Origin: Elusimicrobiota bacterium
GTDB taxonomy: Bacteria; Elusimicrobiota; Elusimicrobia; UBA1565; UBA9628
Assembly: GCA_003452935.1 (NCBI GenBank)
Contig: DMMY01000001.1
Span: 96,750-160,749 of the forward strand
Length of the DNA stretch: 64,000 nucleotides
Reading direction: 5' to 3'
Part shown: positions 19,949-28,361 of the stretch, piece by piece
How the letters are laid out: each line of letters begins with the position of its first letter
Numbering within the stretch: position 1 is the first letter of the stretch
Translations under genes and position numbers: made by a program
Notes under the pieces: model-generated
What the model saw: only the letters and a program-made list of their open reading frames with translations
The model's database searches: none
What the model was told of the DNA's origin: nothing

Positions 19949-20719
19949 TTATAAGGTCTCTGCGTGGGGATCGCGCAGGCTGTTGAGGATGTCGCGATAA
20001 ACCGCGTCATCGAGGCCGGCATAGAAATGATAGAGGACTTTTTCACCCAGGATATAGGACTCGATATAGGGTTGAGGCAGTTCTACCGCGAGTTGGATGC
20101 CGCTTAAGGATGAGACCTGGATGTTCTTTATGGAGAACTTGTCGCCCCTGGATTGGTGTTGGGCGGCGATCAATTGGGAGAGTCGGTCTATGCCGGCGAT
20201 GCTGCCGGCGAAGGGGTTGGGCTGGACCTCGAGGCGGACTATCCCCAGTTGTCCAAAGAGTCCCTCGTTAAGGAAGTTCGTTGGGTCGGTTCCAATCCGG
20301 CAGAAATGGACTACCTCCTGGGAGCGTTGGGGGTCCTTGAAGGAGTCGACGGCCTCATAAGACTTGGGCAAACGGATGACGTAGCCTGTTTGTCCGACAA
20401 AGGCGGCCTCGCCTCCGGAAGAAGCGAGTTGGGATGAGGGCGCAGAGGAAGGCGGGCTGGGCGACTGCATGCGGGAGACGATGAGCGCCGCCGCGGCCAC
20501 GAGGACTGCGCCGATGATCAAGAAGATGAGACTGGCGCGGCTGGGGGTCGAGCGCGGCGAGGGATCCGCCGCGGTCTGGGGGGCCAGCAGCGCGGACTTC
20601 AGGGAGTCTTCGAAATCAGGGGCGCTGATGCCCTCGCTGGCCAGCTGCTGGCGCAAGTCGTCAACCGGGTGCTTGTCGAGATTGGCCTGGAGATAGGCGA
20701 CGACTTCTGGTTTCACCAT
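19949..20719 (-). CDS. Single-pass membrane protein of unknown function
   Basis: A 256-residue protein. An N-terminal helical domain (KPEVVAYLQANLDKHPVDDLRQQLASEGIS, about 3-32) resembles a short UBA-like or SHOCT-like three-helix region. A Ser/Pro linker leads to one transmembrane segment (LIFLIIGAVLVAAAALIV, about 64-81) and a Ser/Pro-rich spacer. The C-terminal beta-rich domain begins GQTGYVIRLPKSYEAVDSF, like small periplasmic domains that follow a single anchor. First gene of the operon with the TPR/HEAT protein and tatD. Confidence 0.7.
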   Translation of the reverse strand: MVKPEVVAYLQANLDKHPVDDLRQQLASEGISAPDFEDSLKSALLAPQTAADPSPRSTPSRASLIFLIIGAVLVAAAALIVSRMQSPSPPSSAPSSQLASSGGEAAFVGQTGYVIRLPKSYEAVDSFKDPQRSQEVVHFCRIGTDPTNFLNEGLFGQLGIVRLEVQPNPFAGSIAGIDRLSQLIAAQHQSRGDKFSIKNIQVSSLSGIQLAVELPQPYIESYILGEKVLYHFYAGLDDAVYRDILNSLRDPHAETL

Positions 20720-20814
20720 TCCTTGAAATGAGGAGGCGGCTGCCGTGATTGAGCGAGACGCTGTCTGATTTTACAATCTTTTTCAAGGGCCTGCCGGGGC
20801 TTCTGAAAAAGGCC

Positions 20815-20888
20815 TGCGCCCGGCAGGACTTGAACCTGCGACCAACCCGTTATGAGCGGGCTGCTCTGACCAACTGAGCTACGGGCGC
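20815..20888 (-). tRNA. tRNA with CAT anticodon (Met, or Ile2 if lysidine-modified)
   Basis: A complete cloverleaf on the minus strand. The acceptor stem pairs GCGCCCG with CGGGCGC, the D arm has GTAGCTCAGTTGGTCAGAGC, the anticodon loop is CTCATAA (CAT at 20852-20854), and the T arm carries GGTTCAAGTCC. The discriminator is A and CCA is not encoded. The first acceptor pair is G-C, so it is not an initiator type. A CAT anticodon may also mark tRNA-Ile read through lysidine; the body does not settle which. Confidence 0.95.
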
Positions 20889-20902
20889 GCATATGGATTC
20901 TA

Positions 20903-21391
20903 CTATACTTTTCCGGGGCACGGGGCGCCGGCCTCGGATTCCGACAACATCTGCTCGAAGACCTTGCTGCGAAACTCCAGGGGAGAGTGGACCTTCGCCA
21001 AGACGTCCTTGCCGCCGCCAGCGACCATGACGGTGACGTCTCCGTAGTCGAGCAACATCCCGGCGAGGCCTTGGTTGACTGTAATGACTCCGACCTTGCC
21101 GAGCGTGGTTTCCAAGGTCTGCCGCCTGGGCCATCCGGCCTTGATGAAAAACCGTTTGTTCGTCAATCCGTATTCGCAGGACAGATGCCTGCTAAAGAGA
21201 GGCAGACTGGCGGCTAGAACCCCGGCGGCGGCCAGCAGGCCGAGCTCAAAGGACCAGAAGCGGGCGATCGCCAAGCTCAACGCCGTTCCCGTCAGCCAAA
21301 GAAAGGCGGGCTGCAGAAAAACGACGGGGTGCGGCCGCGTTCTATGCACGAGCCGCTCTCCCGGCAGTAATGTCTCATTGATGTAGCACAT
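20903..21391 (-). CDS. Membrane protein with bacterial PH (DUF304/bPH2-like) domain
   Basis: A 162-residue protein. It starts INETLLPGERLVHRTRPHPVVF, the characteristic opening of DUF304/YdbT-like proteins, then two transmembrane helices (about 25-70) and a PH-like domain reading YGLTNKRFFIKAGWPRRQTLETTLGKVGVITVNQGLAGMLLDYGDVTV, which follows the family pattern of strand, then V.v.qs..G.llg.G.v.v. Function of this family is not established. It stands alone between the tRNA and the LysR gene. Confidence 0.8.
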   Translation of the reverse strand: MCYINETLLPGERLVHRTRPHPVVFLQPAFLWLTGTALSLAIARFWSFELGLLAAAGVLAASLPLFSRHLSCEYGLTNKRFFIKAGWPRRQTLETTLGKVGVITVNQGLAGMLLDYGDVTVMVAGGGKDVLAKVHSPLEFRSKVFEQMLSESEAGAPCPGKV

Positions 21392-21412
21392 GGCGCCTCC
21401 AATAATGTCCTT

Positions 21413-22300
21413 TTACATTTCAAATCGTGTCATGAGATGGAGCGCTGCGCCGGTCAAGGGAGGATTGCCGCCGGCCAGGAACCACAGGCGTTCCCGGATA
21501 CCGGTCCCGGAGCTCTCCATGATGACCAGCCGTCTCGCTTTTAAGTCTTCCTGGATAGTCGCGGCGCTTAGCGCGGCCACGCCCTCGGCCCGTATGGCCA
21601 TCAGACGCAGGAGCTCGGGGTCATTGGCCTGCGCCGCGATATGGAAGCGAATCCGCGCTCGGCGGAGGTATCCGTCCACTTGCTTGCGCAGCGCGTGATC
21701 CGGAGGTCTAAGCAGCAAGGGGAACTCTGGCCCGGCGGCGGAAAGCGGCCCAAGGCTGTCCCGCAGCCGCGGCGACGTCACGAAGTGAACCGGAGATTCG
21801 CATACCAGCCGCGCCTGCAATTGCTTGCTCAAGTCGGCCGGGAAGTCCAGGTCGGATATCGCGAAGTCCAAGGAGCGCAGCCGGAGCTTTGCCAGCAATT
21901 CCCCATGAGGGCAAGCGAGCACGGTGGCTCCGCCGCCCGTCTCCGAAACCGATACGGAGTCGAGAATGCGCAGGATGATCTGGCGAGAGACGGATTCTGC
22001 GGCGCCCACGCGCAATGAAACGGGAGACGGCGCCTGCCGCGGGCACAAGGCGCGGACCAGCGCGTCTCCGTTTCGAAAGATGTTTTCACAGTAGTCGAAA
22101 GCGGTTTTTCCCGCCGGCGTCAGGCAGACGCCGCGACGGCTGCGGTGGAACAGCCGCGTATTCAGGGATTTTTCCAATCGCTGAAGCTGGAGACTGAGCG
22201 TGGGCTGGGCCAAGAGCAATTGGTCCTTGGCCCTGGTCATGCTGCCGGCCTTGGCCGTGATCCAAAAATAGTAGAGGTGGTGATAATTAAGAGAAAGCAT
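21413..22300 (-). CDS. LysR-family transcriptional regulator, NhaR-like
   Basis: A 295-residue LysR regulator: winged helix-turn-helix at about 4-60 (HHLYYFWITAKAGSMTRA, AQPTLSLQLQRLE) and a periplasmic-binding-like effector domain from about 90. The opening LNYHHLYYFW is characteristic of NhaR-type members, which control Na+/H+ antiport or stress genes. No nhaA antiporter is nearby, so the target is unknown. The 99 bases upstream to the PAP2 gene are very AT-rich and presumably hold its promoter. Confidence 0.9.
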   Translation of the reverse strand: MLSLNYHHLYYFWITAKAGSMTRAKDQLLLAQPTLSLQLQRLEKSLNTRLFHRSRRGVCLTPAGKTAFDYCENIFRNGDALVRALCPRQAPSPVSLRVGAAESVSRQIILRILDSVSVSETGGGATVLACPHGELLAKLRLRSLDFAISDLDFPADLSKQLQARLVCESPVHFVTSPRLRDSLGPLSAAGPEFPLLLRPPDHALRKQVDGYLRRARIRFHIAAQANDPELLRLMAIRAEGVAALSAATIQEDLKARRLVIMESSGTGIRERLWFLAGGNPPLTGAALHLMTRFEM

Positions 22301-22399
22301 TTAATACATAAATATATAATATTATTAATATTGATAAAACAAATATATAAAACAATGCAAAGAAAGGCGCCAATAGGGGAACAATCCGATGGGATATTC
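22301..22399. other. AT-rich intergenic region upstream of the LysR gene
   Basis: About 60 bases here consist almost only of A and T (22300-22360), in a region otherwise near 60% GC. On the minus strand this is the promoter side of the LysR gene. Several TATAAT-like hexamers overlap, so I do not choose one. No inverted repeat stands out apart from simple AT tracts. Confidence 0.5.
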
Positions 22400-22960
22400 T
22401 TAGCGGCGGCGCGGGCGAACCAAAGTCAGGCCGGTCATGATTCCGAGGCCCAAGCCCAAGATGGCGCCGGCCAGGACATCGGCCGGAAAATGCACGCCCA
22501 CATAGACGCGGCTATAGGCGACCAGTGCGGCCATCAGCAGCGCCGCCCAGCGCAAGCCGGGATAGGCCAGCCCCAGCACCGCGGCGGCGCTAAAGGAGTT
22601 GGCCGCGTGGTTGGAAGGAAAGCTGTAGCCGACATGCGCGCGCGTGCGCAAGACCACGGAGACGCCGGCCTTCTCCGGGCGGGCGCGTTGAAACCAAGGC
22701 TTGATGAATCGGTGGGATAATGCGTCCGAAAGCGCCACGGCCAGGGTCAGCGCGGCGATGGCGCGCAAGGCTCGTCCGCGCTGGGCATACAGCCACCATA
22801 GGATCGCCGCGGGCAAGGCTCCCCAGACCAGTATGCGGTTCCTGTTGAGGTCGGTCAGGAAGGGAAATACTACGTCGAACCAGGAGTTCGTCCACACTTG
22901 GTTGACCTGATGGAATAGCGCTTCATCCAGCCCGCGCACCGCCGCCCAAAAAGCGTTCAT
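22400..22960 (-). CDS. PAP2-family membrane phosphatase
   Basis: A membrane phosphatase of the PAP2/undecaprenyl-diphosphatase type. Three phosphatase motifs are present: KPWFQRARP (KxxxxxxRP), FPSNHAAN (PSGH-like) and SRVYVGVHFPADV (SRxxxxxHxxxD). About 186 residues with four to five hydrophobic helices. ATG 22960 is chosen because a TATAAT overlaps the ATG at 22975, making 22960 the first start downstream of a plausible transcription start. A much longer upstream frame to 23536 is antisense to the ZIP gene. The substrate (isoprenoid diphosphate or phosphatidate) is not determined. Confidence 0.9.
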   Translation of the reverse strand: MNAFWAAVRGLDEALFHQVNQVWTNSWFDVVFPFLTDLNRNRILVWGALPAAILWWLYAQRGRALRAIAALTLAVALSDALSHRFIKPWFQRARPEKAGVSVVLRTRAHVGYSFPSNHAANSFSAAAVLGLAYPGLRWAALLMAALVAYSRVYVGVHFPADVLAGAILGLGLGIMTGLTLVRPRRR

Positions 22961-23032
22961 GATTGGCCCAGTCATTATACAAGATGAGCTGCGTTGGGCC
23001 CAGACCGGCGTGGAACCGGCGTGACGAGGAAA

Positions 23033-23062
23033 TTGACTCTCTCTCCGGTAAAAAACTATTGT
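23033..23062 (+). promoter_or_regulatory. Sigma-70-type promoter of the ZIP transporter gene
   Basis: TTGACT (23033-23038), an 18-base spacer, and TATTGT (23057-23062). The predicted start of transcription is at or next to the ATG at 23069, which would make the mRNA leaderless. No Shine-Dalgarno sequence precedes that ATG, which agrees. Confidence 0.45.
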
Positions 23063-23068
23063 GATGTC

Positions 23069-23788
23069 ATGCTTGTCGCCATTCTTGGGGCGGGTTTGGT
23101 CGCGACCGCTATCGGCGGCATGGTCCCATGGGCTCAGAACCTTCTTTCCCGGCCGAGCCTGCGCCGGCTTTTCGCGTTTCGCTCTGGCATCCTGGTGGCG
23201 GTCACATTCCTGGATTTGCTTCCGGAGGCTTGGAAATATCATCCCACCATGGCTGGCACCGGAGCGATGGGGGCGTTTTTTCTGCTTTACGTAATCCAGA
23301 ATTTCACCATGGTCGACTCTTGCACCGAGTATCTGGAGGATTGCCAGACGCATGTCCTGGGTTGGGCGGCTCTGGCCGGTCTTTTCACCCATGCTTTCAT
23401 GGACGGCTTTAATCTGTCGGTCGCCTTTGCGGCCAACGGCGCAGCCGGCATGGCCGTCGGCGGCGCCATGGTTCTGCATAAGATCATGGACGGCTTCACT
23501 CTTACGTCGATTTTTGGGCAGGCCGGATATTCCCACGGGCGCAGTCTCCTATTGCTGGCTATCATGGCCGCGGCCACGCCCTTGGGTTGCGGGATCAGCC
23601 GACTCGGACTCACCGAACTGAGCCCGGGATGGTCGGCGGTTTTGTTAGGCATCTCCGGCGGCTCCTTCCTTTACCTGAGCGCGGCCGAGTTCGCTCCCCG
23701 ACTGCATCGGCGCGCGGATTTTTCGGCCTTCGCAGCCTTCGGCGTGGGCGTGTTGTCGATGTGGGCGCTGCACGGCCTATCCCATTAG
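23069..23788 (+). CDS. ZIP-family divalent metal transporter
   Basis: An integral membrane transporter of the ZIP (zinc/iron permease) family with about eight helices in 239 residues. The metal site in the fourth and fifth helices is seen as THAFMDGFNLSVAF and LHKIMDGFTLTSIF, corresponding to the family's HxxxDG and HExxxG-type motifs; the second has His-Lys for His-Glu, a change at a metal-ligand position. ATG 23069 (MLVAILGAG) begins the first helix; an upstream in-frame start at 22994 would add an unrelated polar segment. Likely moves Zn, Fe or Mn. Confidence 0.85.
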   Translation: MLVAILGAGLVATAIGGMVPWAQNLLSRPSLRRLFAFRSGILVAVTFLDLLPEAWKYHPTMAGTGAMGAFFLLYVIQNFTMVDSCTEYLEDCQTHVLGWAALAGLFTHAFMDGFNLSVAFAANGAAGMAVGGAMVLHKIMDGFTLTSIFGQAGYSHGRSLLLLAIMAAATPLGCGISRLGLTELSPGWSAVLLGISGGSFLYLSAAEFAPRLHRRADFSAFAAFGVGVLSMWALHGLSH

Positions 23789-23810
23789 CGCCGCTAATAG
23801 TTTCGGGATT

Positions 23811-23819
23811 TGGTAGAAT
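23811..23819 (+). promoter_or_regulatory. Extended -10 promoter of ackA
   Basis: TGGTAGAAT is an extended -10 (TGn plus TAGAAT) with no good -35 hexamer. It sits 34 bases upstream of the ackA ATG, and an AAGGAG ribosome site follows, giving a normal short leader. Confidence 0.45.
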
Positions 23820-23853
23820 AATTTTGTCGCCCCAAAGATAAGGAGCCCCCATC

Positions 23854-25203
23854 ATGAGAATTTTGTGCCTTAATTGCGGCAGCTCGTCCGTCAAATACAG
23901 GCTTTACGACTGGGCCAAGCAGGAGACCTTGGCCACCGGCATCGTGGAACGGGTCACGGTCGGCGGCTCTTTTATCGCCCACGAGACCAACGGCCGGGAA
24001 AAGCTTATCATCAAGCGGGAATGTCCCGACCATAAGATGGCCATCAAGCTGGTCATGGACACCTTGGTCCATCCGGAACACGGGGTCATCCCCGACACCA
24101 AAAGCATAGCGGCCGTGGGGCATCGCGTGGTGCACGGGGGCGAGAAATTCGCCAAGTCCGTCTTGATTGACGACGAGGCGATCGACGCCTTTAAGAGGAT
24201 TTCGGCTCTGGCCCCGCTGCATAATCCTCCCAACATCATGGGCATCGAGGCGGCTAAGGATCTCATGCCCGCGATTCCGCATGTGGCCATCATGGATACC
24301 GCCTGGCATCAAACCATGCCCGCGCACGCCTACGTCTACGCCCTGCCCTACGCCTGGTACGAGAAATACGGCGTTCGGCGCTATGGATTCCATGGCACTT
24401 CTTTCCTTTATAATGCCAAGCGCGCGGCCGTGCTGCTGGACAAGGATCCGTTCAAGTGCAATCTGGTCATCTGCCACATCGGCAACGGCGCCTCGATCAA
24501 CGCGGTTCACAACGGCCTTTCCTACGACACATCCATGGGCATGACGCCGTTGGAAGGCCTGGTCATGGGCACGCGGGCTGGAGACCATGACCCGGCCATT
24601 GATTTCTTCGTCATGGCCAAGGAAGGCGTCTCTCCCAAGGAGATGGACTCGATTTTGAACAAGAAGTCCGGCATTCTCGGAGTCACCGGACAGTTTACCG
24701 ACCGCCGTGACGTTGAGGAGGCCGCGGCCAAGGGCGATGCGCGCGCGGCTCTGGCCATGCAGATCGAGGGATATCGAATCAAGAAGTACATCGGCGCTTA
24801 TGCTGCCGCGGTGGGAGGCCTCGATGCGGTGGTCTTCACGGCGGGAGTGGGGGAAATGAGCGACCAGATACGCGCCATCGCGCTAGACGGGCTCGATTGC
24901 CTTGGGATCAAGCTGGATGGGGACAAGAACCGATTGACGCACACCCGCAACGCGGAGTGCGATATCTCGGCTAAGGATTCCCGGGCCAAGGTCTTCGTCG
25001 TCCCCACGGATGAGGAGCGCGTCTTCATAGAAGACGTGGTGGCCATCAATGAGGGGACATATGACGTGCACACTCGGTTTACCTACGGATTCCAAGCGCC
25101 GGACTATCGCAACACCATGCGCGACGAAGCCTTCGTCAAGGAACTCGCGCGCAAACCCGGCCTGGCGCAGGTCGCCTGCCGCCCGCCCAAAGTCAAGGTT
25201 TAA
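23854..25203 (+). CDS. ackA: Acetate kinase
   Basis: Interconverts acetyl phosphate + ADP and acetate + ATP. The start MRILCLNCGSSSVKY is the phosphate-1 signature. GHRVVHGGEKF, RYGFHGTSF (catalytic-site region) and ICHIGNGASINAVHNG follow, with the TAGVGE motif near the C-terminus. At 449 residues it is about 50 longer than the usual ~400, because a C-terminal tail beyond IEDVVAINEG continues to CRPPKVKV. No pta gene is adjacent. An AAGGAG ribosome site is present. The foldback element at 25221 lies just after the stop. Confidence 0.95.
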   Translation: MRILCLNCGSSSVKYRLYDWAKQETLATGIVERVTVGGSFIAHETNGREKLIIKRECPDHKMAIKLVMDTLVHPEHGVIPDTKSIAAVGHRVVHGGEKFAKSVLIDDEAIDAFKRISALAPLHNPPNIMGIEAAKDLMPAIPHVAIMDTAWHQTMPAHAYVYALPYAWYEKYGVRRYGFHGTSFLYNAKRAAVLLDKDPFKCNLVICHIGNGASINAVHNGLSYDTSMGMTPLEGLVMGTRAGDHDPAIDFFVMAKEGVSPKEMDSILNKKSGILGVTGQFTDRRDVEEAAAKGDARAALAMQIEGYRIKKYIGAYAAAVGGLDAVVFTAGVGEMSDQIRAIALDGLDCLGIKLDGDKNRLTHTRNAECDISAKDSRAKVFVVPTDEERVFIEDVVAINEGTYDVHTRFTYGFQAPDYRNTMRDEAFVKELARKPGLAQVACRPPKVKV

Positions 25204-25220
25204 TCGGGAACTTGGCGCTC

Positions 25221-25387
25221 AACCTGGATTATTCAGTTGGATCGTGGAATTCGACGAAACATTCCGGGATATTTCTGTGCAAAATCTTTCGTCCATACCG
25301 CAGAGGGTATGAACTCAAGATTTTGCGTCGAACTATCCACGGACTGTTTCGTCTCGGTCCGGCACGCCCAACTGAATAATCCAGGTT
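25221..25387. mobile_element. MITE-like foldback element with perfect 20-bp terminal inverted repeats
   Basis: A 167-bp concentric palindrome. Perfect 20-base arms at 25221-25240 and 25368-25387 are followed inward by matched arms of 9 (25253-25261/25345-25353), 10 (25279-25288/25317-25326) and 5 bases (25295-25299/25306-25310), all centred at about 25303. The whole element can fold into one long hairpin. No coding capacity. The right end contains the TAA stop of the convergent gene at 25386. No clear target-site duplication is visible. It could be a non-autonomous transposon remnant, or a bidirectional terminator between ackA and the convergent gene. Confidence 0.75.
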
Positions 25388-26066
25388 AACGGCCGGTCTC
25401 GAACGAGAGCCAAAGGGCCACTGTGTTGTAGCGGGCAAATCCCCTGGAAGTCTTGGCGCTTTCGACTCGGTAAAACAAGGTCGCCGTAGCGCCCGGGAAG
25501 ACCGCCTTGGACAAGCCGATATCGCTCCATAACGTCGTGGTTTGGCGCAGCCACAGGTCGTAAAATATCTCGTTGGCCGCAAATGGAGCCAGCCGCAGGG
25601 CGCCGAGCTGGATCGGGTAGGAGAACTTGAGGGCGTTGCGAAAGACCCAGCGGTCGCGCGACTTATCGATCCAGCGGCGCTCGAATTTGCTGGCATCCGA
25701 CACGGTAAGGCCGCCGATCCGGGCCTTGGGTTCGGCTATGAGCTCGAGGCGGTGCTGATCGAGCCAGGGGCGCGCCATGGCGGCCCGCGAGGCTTGGTAG
25801 CGATAAGCGCAGGCCAGGCTGAGCCAGGGGCGAGGGCTCCAGGCTGCGCCGGGGCGGACGTAGGCGGCATAGATGCCGTCTAAATCCCGGCTGGAGTAAG
25901 ATTCGCCGCCCAGCAAGGCGCGCCAGTTCCCGACGCGATGGGCCCAAAACAAACCGCCGATGCCCCGCGCATCTTCGAGGGTAGCGGCACGTCCTGCTGC
26001 CGGCGCGATCAAGATAGAGCAGCATAAAAACGCGAGTCCGGCGTGGTTTTTCAACCCAAATATCAT
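25386..26066 (-). CDS. Putative outer-membrane beta-barrel protein (DUF2490-like)
   Basis: A 226-residue protein with a signal peptide ([17 protein letters not shown], about 11-27). The mature part alternates short amphipathic strands and turns with aromatic residues ([47 protein letters not shown]), ending with an aromatic-containing strand ([14 protein letters not shown]). This pattern and the length suggest DUF2490, a beta-barrel family, with moderate confidence. The stop lies within the right inverted repeat of the foldback element, which might have replaced the original 3' end. Confidence 0.6.
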
Positions 26067-26085
26067 GCCATATCTTAAGCTGGGA

Positions 26086-28245
26086 TCAACGCTCCAGTCG
26101 CGCCCGAATCAGGGGAGGCGCGGGCCAGTCCGGCTCAGACGGCCATTGCTCCGGGGCTTCTTGACGAAAAAGATCAGCGGGCCCAGCCTCCAGGGCCGGA
26201 CGTTGGCCCAGAAACATGCGCAGCGATTCCTCCGGAGGCCGAGCGCTGCCCGGCTCAAGCAGAGTATCACGAAGATGCCTGCCGCCGACCGGATTGGAGA
26301 GGCCGTCCTCCAGCAGGCGCCGCCATATCTGCCGGCCAATGATGCGGGACGATATTCGATAATATGCTTGAGCGCCGTGCCAAGCCAGCGCGGTTATCGC
26401 GGACGCCGGGTGCGTTCCGGCCGTGATAGGGATAAGGGCGATGCTCTTGACCGCGCGTTCATAGAGCCGCGCAGCGTCGCCGGCCGCGGACCCGGAGTGG
26501 GCTTGGAGGTCGAAGATAGCGAAAGCGATTTCCCGCAGACTCGACAGAGAGCCGCCCTGGCCGCGGACGCCGACGAGACCGCGCCATATGGCAGCCGGCA
26601 GGCGCTGGACTTGGCCGCGGTAATGCCCTGATATTTCGGTCAGAATTTCGGGTTGCCAAGCCAACTCTTGGAACGCGCAAGCGACGGCGTCCGCGGCAAA
26701 TCCTGGCCAAGAAGGGCCTGAGAATCGGCCGTAGCGGGTTCGAACGAAGGCTTGCTGCAGGACATGGCCCATTGCGTGGAATAGAGCCTCCACGTCCTCA
26801 TGGCGCAACAGGCGGGGCTGGCCAGGGGCGGCCGCGCCGAAATCAGCCACTAAGGCGCAGGCCGGGGCTTGGGTGCCGCCGTCGGGACGCATGCGGCCGC
26901 GGGCCAGGGTGAATACGAGAGGACGCGCGCTTTTGCCTTCCCGATGGAAAAGATCCATATATAAATAGGCCAGGACGTCCGCGCTTTGCGAGTCGCGGAG
27001 CGCATAGAGGCGAACGTCCGGATGCCAGGCCGTGGCGTTGCCGATGAGCTGTATACGTATGCCTAGCATCCGCTCGAACACGGCCAGGGTCTTGTCAATG
27101 GTGGGGCCGGCCGGGAAGAATTCCCTGCTGGATGAGTCAACGCTGCTTGGATAAAGCCCCGTTCTTAGGCGGAAGTCGATATAGGGCCAATCCCAGGCCG
27201 TAATCTTCGGCTTTGCCTTGGGTCCGGCCGGTTGGCGCTGGAGTTGGGATAAAACCTGCAGCTCAGCCAGGGCGTCGGGCCTGAGACGGCGGGCCAGGGC
27301 GGTTAAGGCGGCGATCATCCGCCCCGGCCTGGGCTCTGCTGAGTCTTTCATTAGGAGAGAGGCGTAGGAATGATGCCCCAGCAGCCGGGCATAGCTCCGG
27401 CGCAGAGAGAGCATTTCTTTAAGGAGCGGGGAGTTTGCGGCCGCCCCGCGGTTATGGAATAGGAATTCCATGTTTTTGCGCGAGGTCTCGTCTTGGACCA
27501 AGGTCATGACCAGGGAATAATTTTCCGGAGTCGCCACGACGCGAAACAGACCGCGGTCTTGCGGCAGTCTGCTCAGAACGTACTCCGGCAATCCCGCGAG
27601 TTCTTCACGCGCGAAAAGCATGGTATCGCGAGTGTCCGCGATATTTTGGGCGAAGGCGGTCTCCAGGACGCCTAGACGTTCGCGGATGAAGCTCAGTTCG
27701 GCACGGTCCTCGGCGGACAGATCCGCGCCGCCCATTTCAAAATCCTCCAGCTCTTTTTTTACCAAGAGCCCGCGCTCTCCGGCAAGGGGCTTGTGTTCAG
27801 AGTCGTATTCAACGACAGCCCGGTACAAATCCGAGCGAAAGAAGACTTTTTGTTCGAAGGCGTCAACGCGGGTTTGGCACTCTTGTCCCGCGGAGCGTCC
27901 TGCCGACGTTGTCGCCACATATCGCAGCAAGATTGCCGGAGCCGCGGCATCCTCAAGGTCTTGCAGAGCGTTTTCGATCGCTTCCGGGGTGTTGGCGAAG
28001 GTGCGAGCTGGCGCGGAGAGGGAGGTCACTGCGCGTATGCCGGTCTCGGCGCGACGGACGGCGTCCTGGCAAAGGTCGTTGACTTGATCCGGGGTTGCTG
28101 ACCAGATGTGCGGCGCCGCCGGCGCGGGAGCCGCTGGAGCAATCGCAGGCTCGGCCCAGACGGGGGCCCAGGCCACTAGGGGGAAGAGGAGAAGAATTTT
28201 ATGGGACCGCGGCTGGAGGGTTAATGGCGGCATGACTAATGACAT
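26086..28245 (-). CDS. M3 oligopeptidase-like protein lacking the catalytic glutamate
   Basis: A 719-residue protein with a signal peptide (about residues 13-30) and the layout of thimet/oligopeptidase A-type M3 peptidases. Where active members have HExxH (LFHEFGHGLH), this reads [10 protein letters not shown]: His490 and His494 are kept but the general-base Glu is Ala491. The third zinc ligand, normally Glu in VExPSQ, aligns with Asp in [11 protein letters not shown]; the following [13 protein letters not shown] matches the family, so the alignment is firm. Predicted inactive as a classical metallopeptidase. A divergent promoter region separates it from the flavoprotein gene. What it does instead is unknown. 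Confidence 0.8.
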
Positions 28246-28271
28246 AATAAATCATATATAAGGTAAAGCTC

Positions 28272-28322
28272 TATATTGTGACGCGGCACGAACTTGTCAA
28301 AAGCCTTGGACACTGATAGACT
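28272..28322. promoter_or_regulatory. Back-to-back promoters between the M3-like gene and the flavoprotein operon
   Basis: Minus strand: TTGACA (28300-28295), 17-base spacer, AATATA (28277-28272). Plus strand: TTGTCA (28294-28299), 17-base spacer, TAGACT (28317-28322). The two -35 boxes overlap in the same TTGTCAA, so the two promoters would compete for polymerase. Confidence 0.5.
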
Positions 28323-28361
28323 TTAGCCTCGATGTGGAAAAAAGTCATGAGGCGCGGGTCT

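Noticed and set aside
20815..20888. Initiator tRNA
   Set aside because: The first acceptor base pair is a normal G-C pair and the anticodon stem lacks the three G-C pairs in initiator arrangement, so elongator Met or Ile2 is more likely.
22961..23536. N-terminal extension of the PAP2 phosphatase to 378 residues
   Set aside because: It runs antisense to the conserved ZIP gene and has no membrane helices; the phosphatase begins at 22960.
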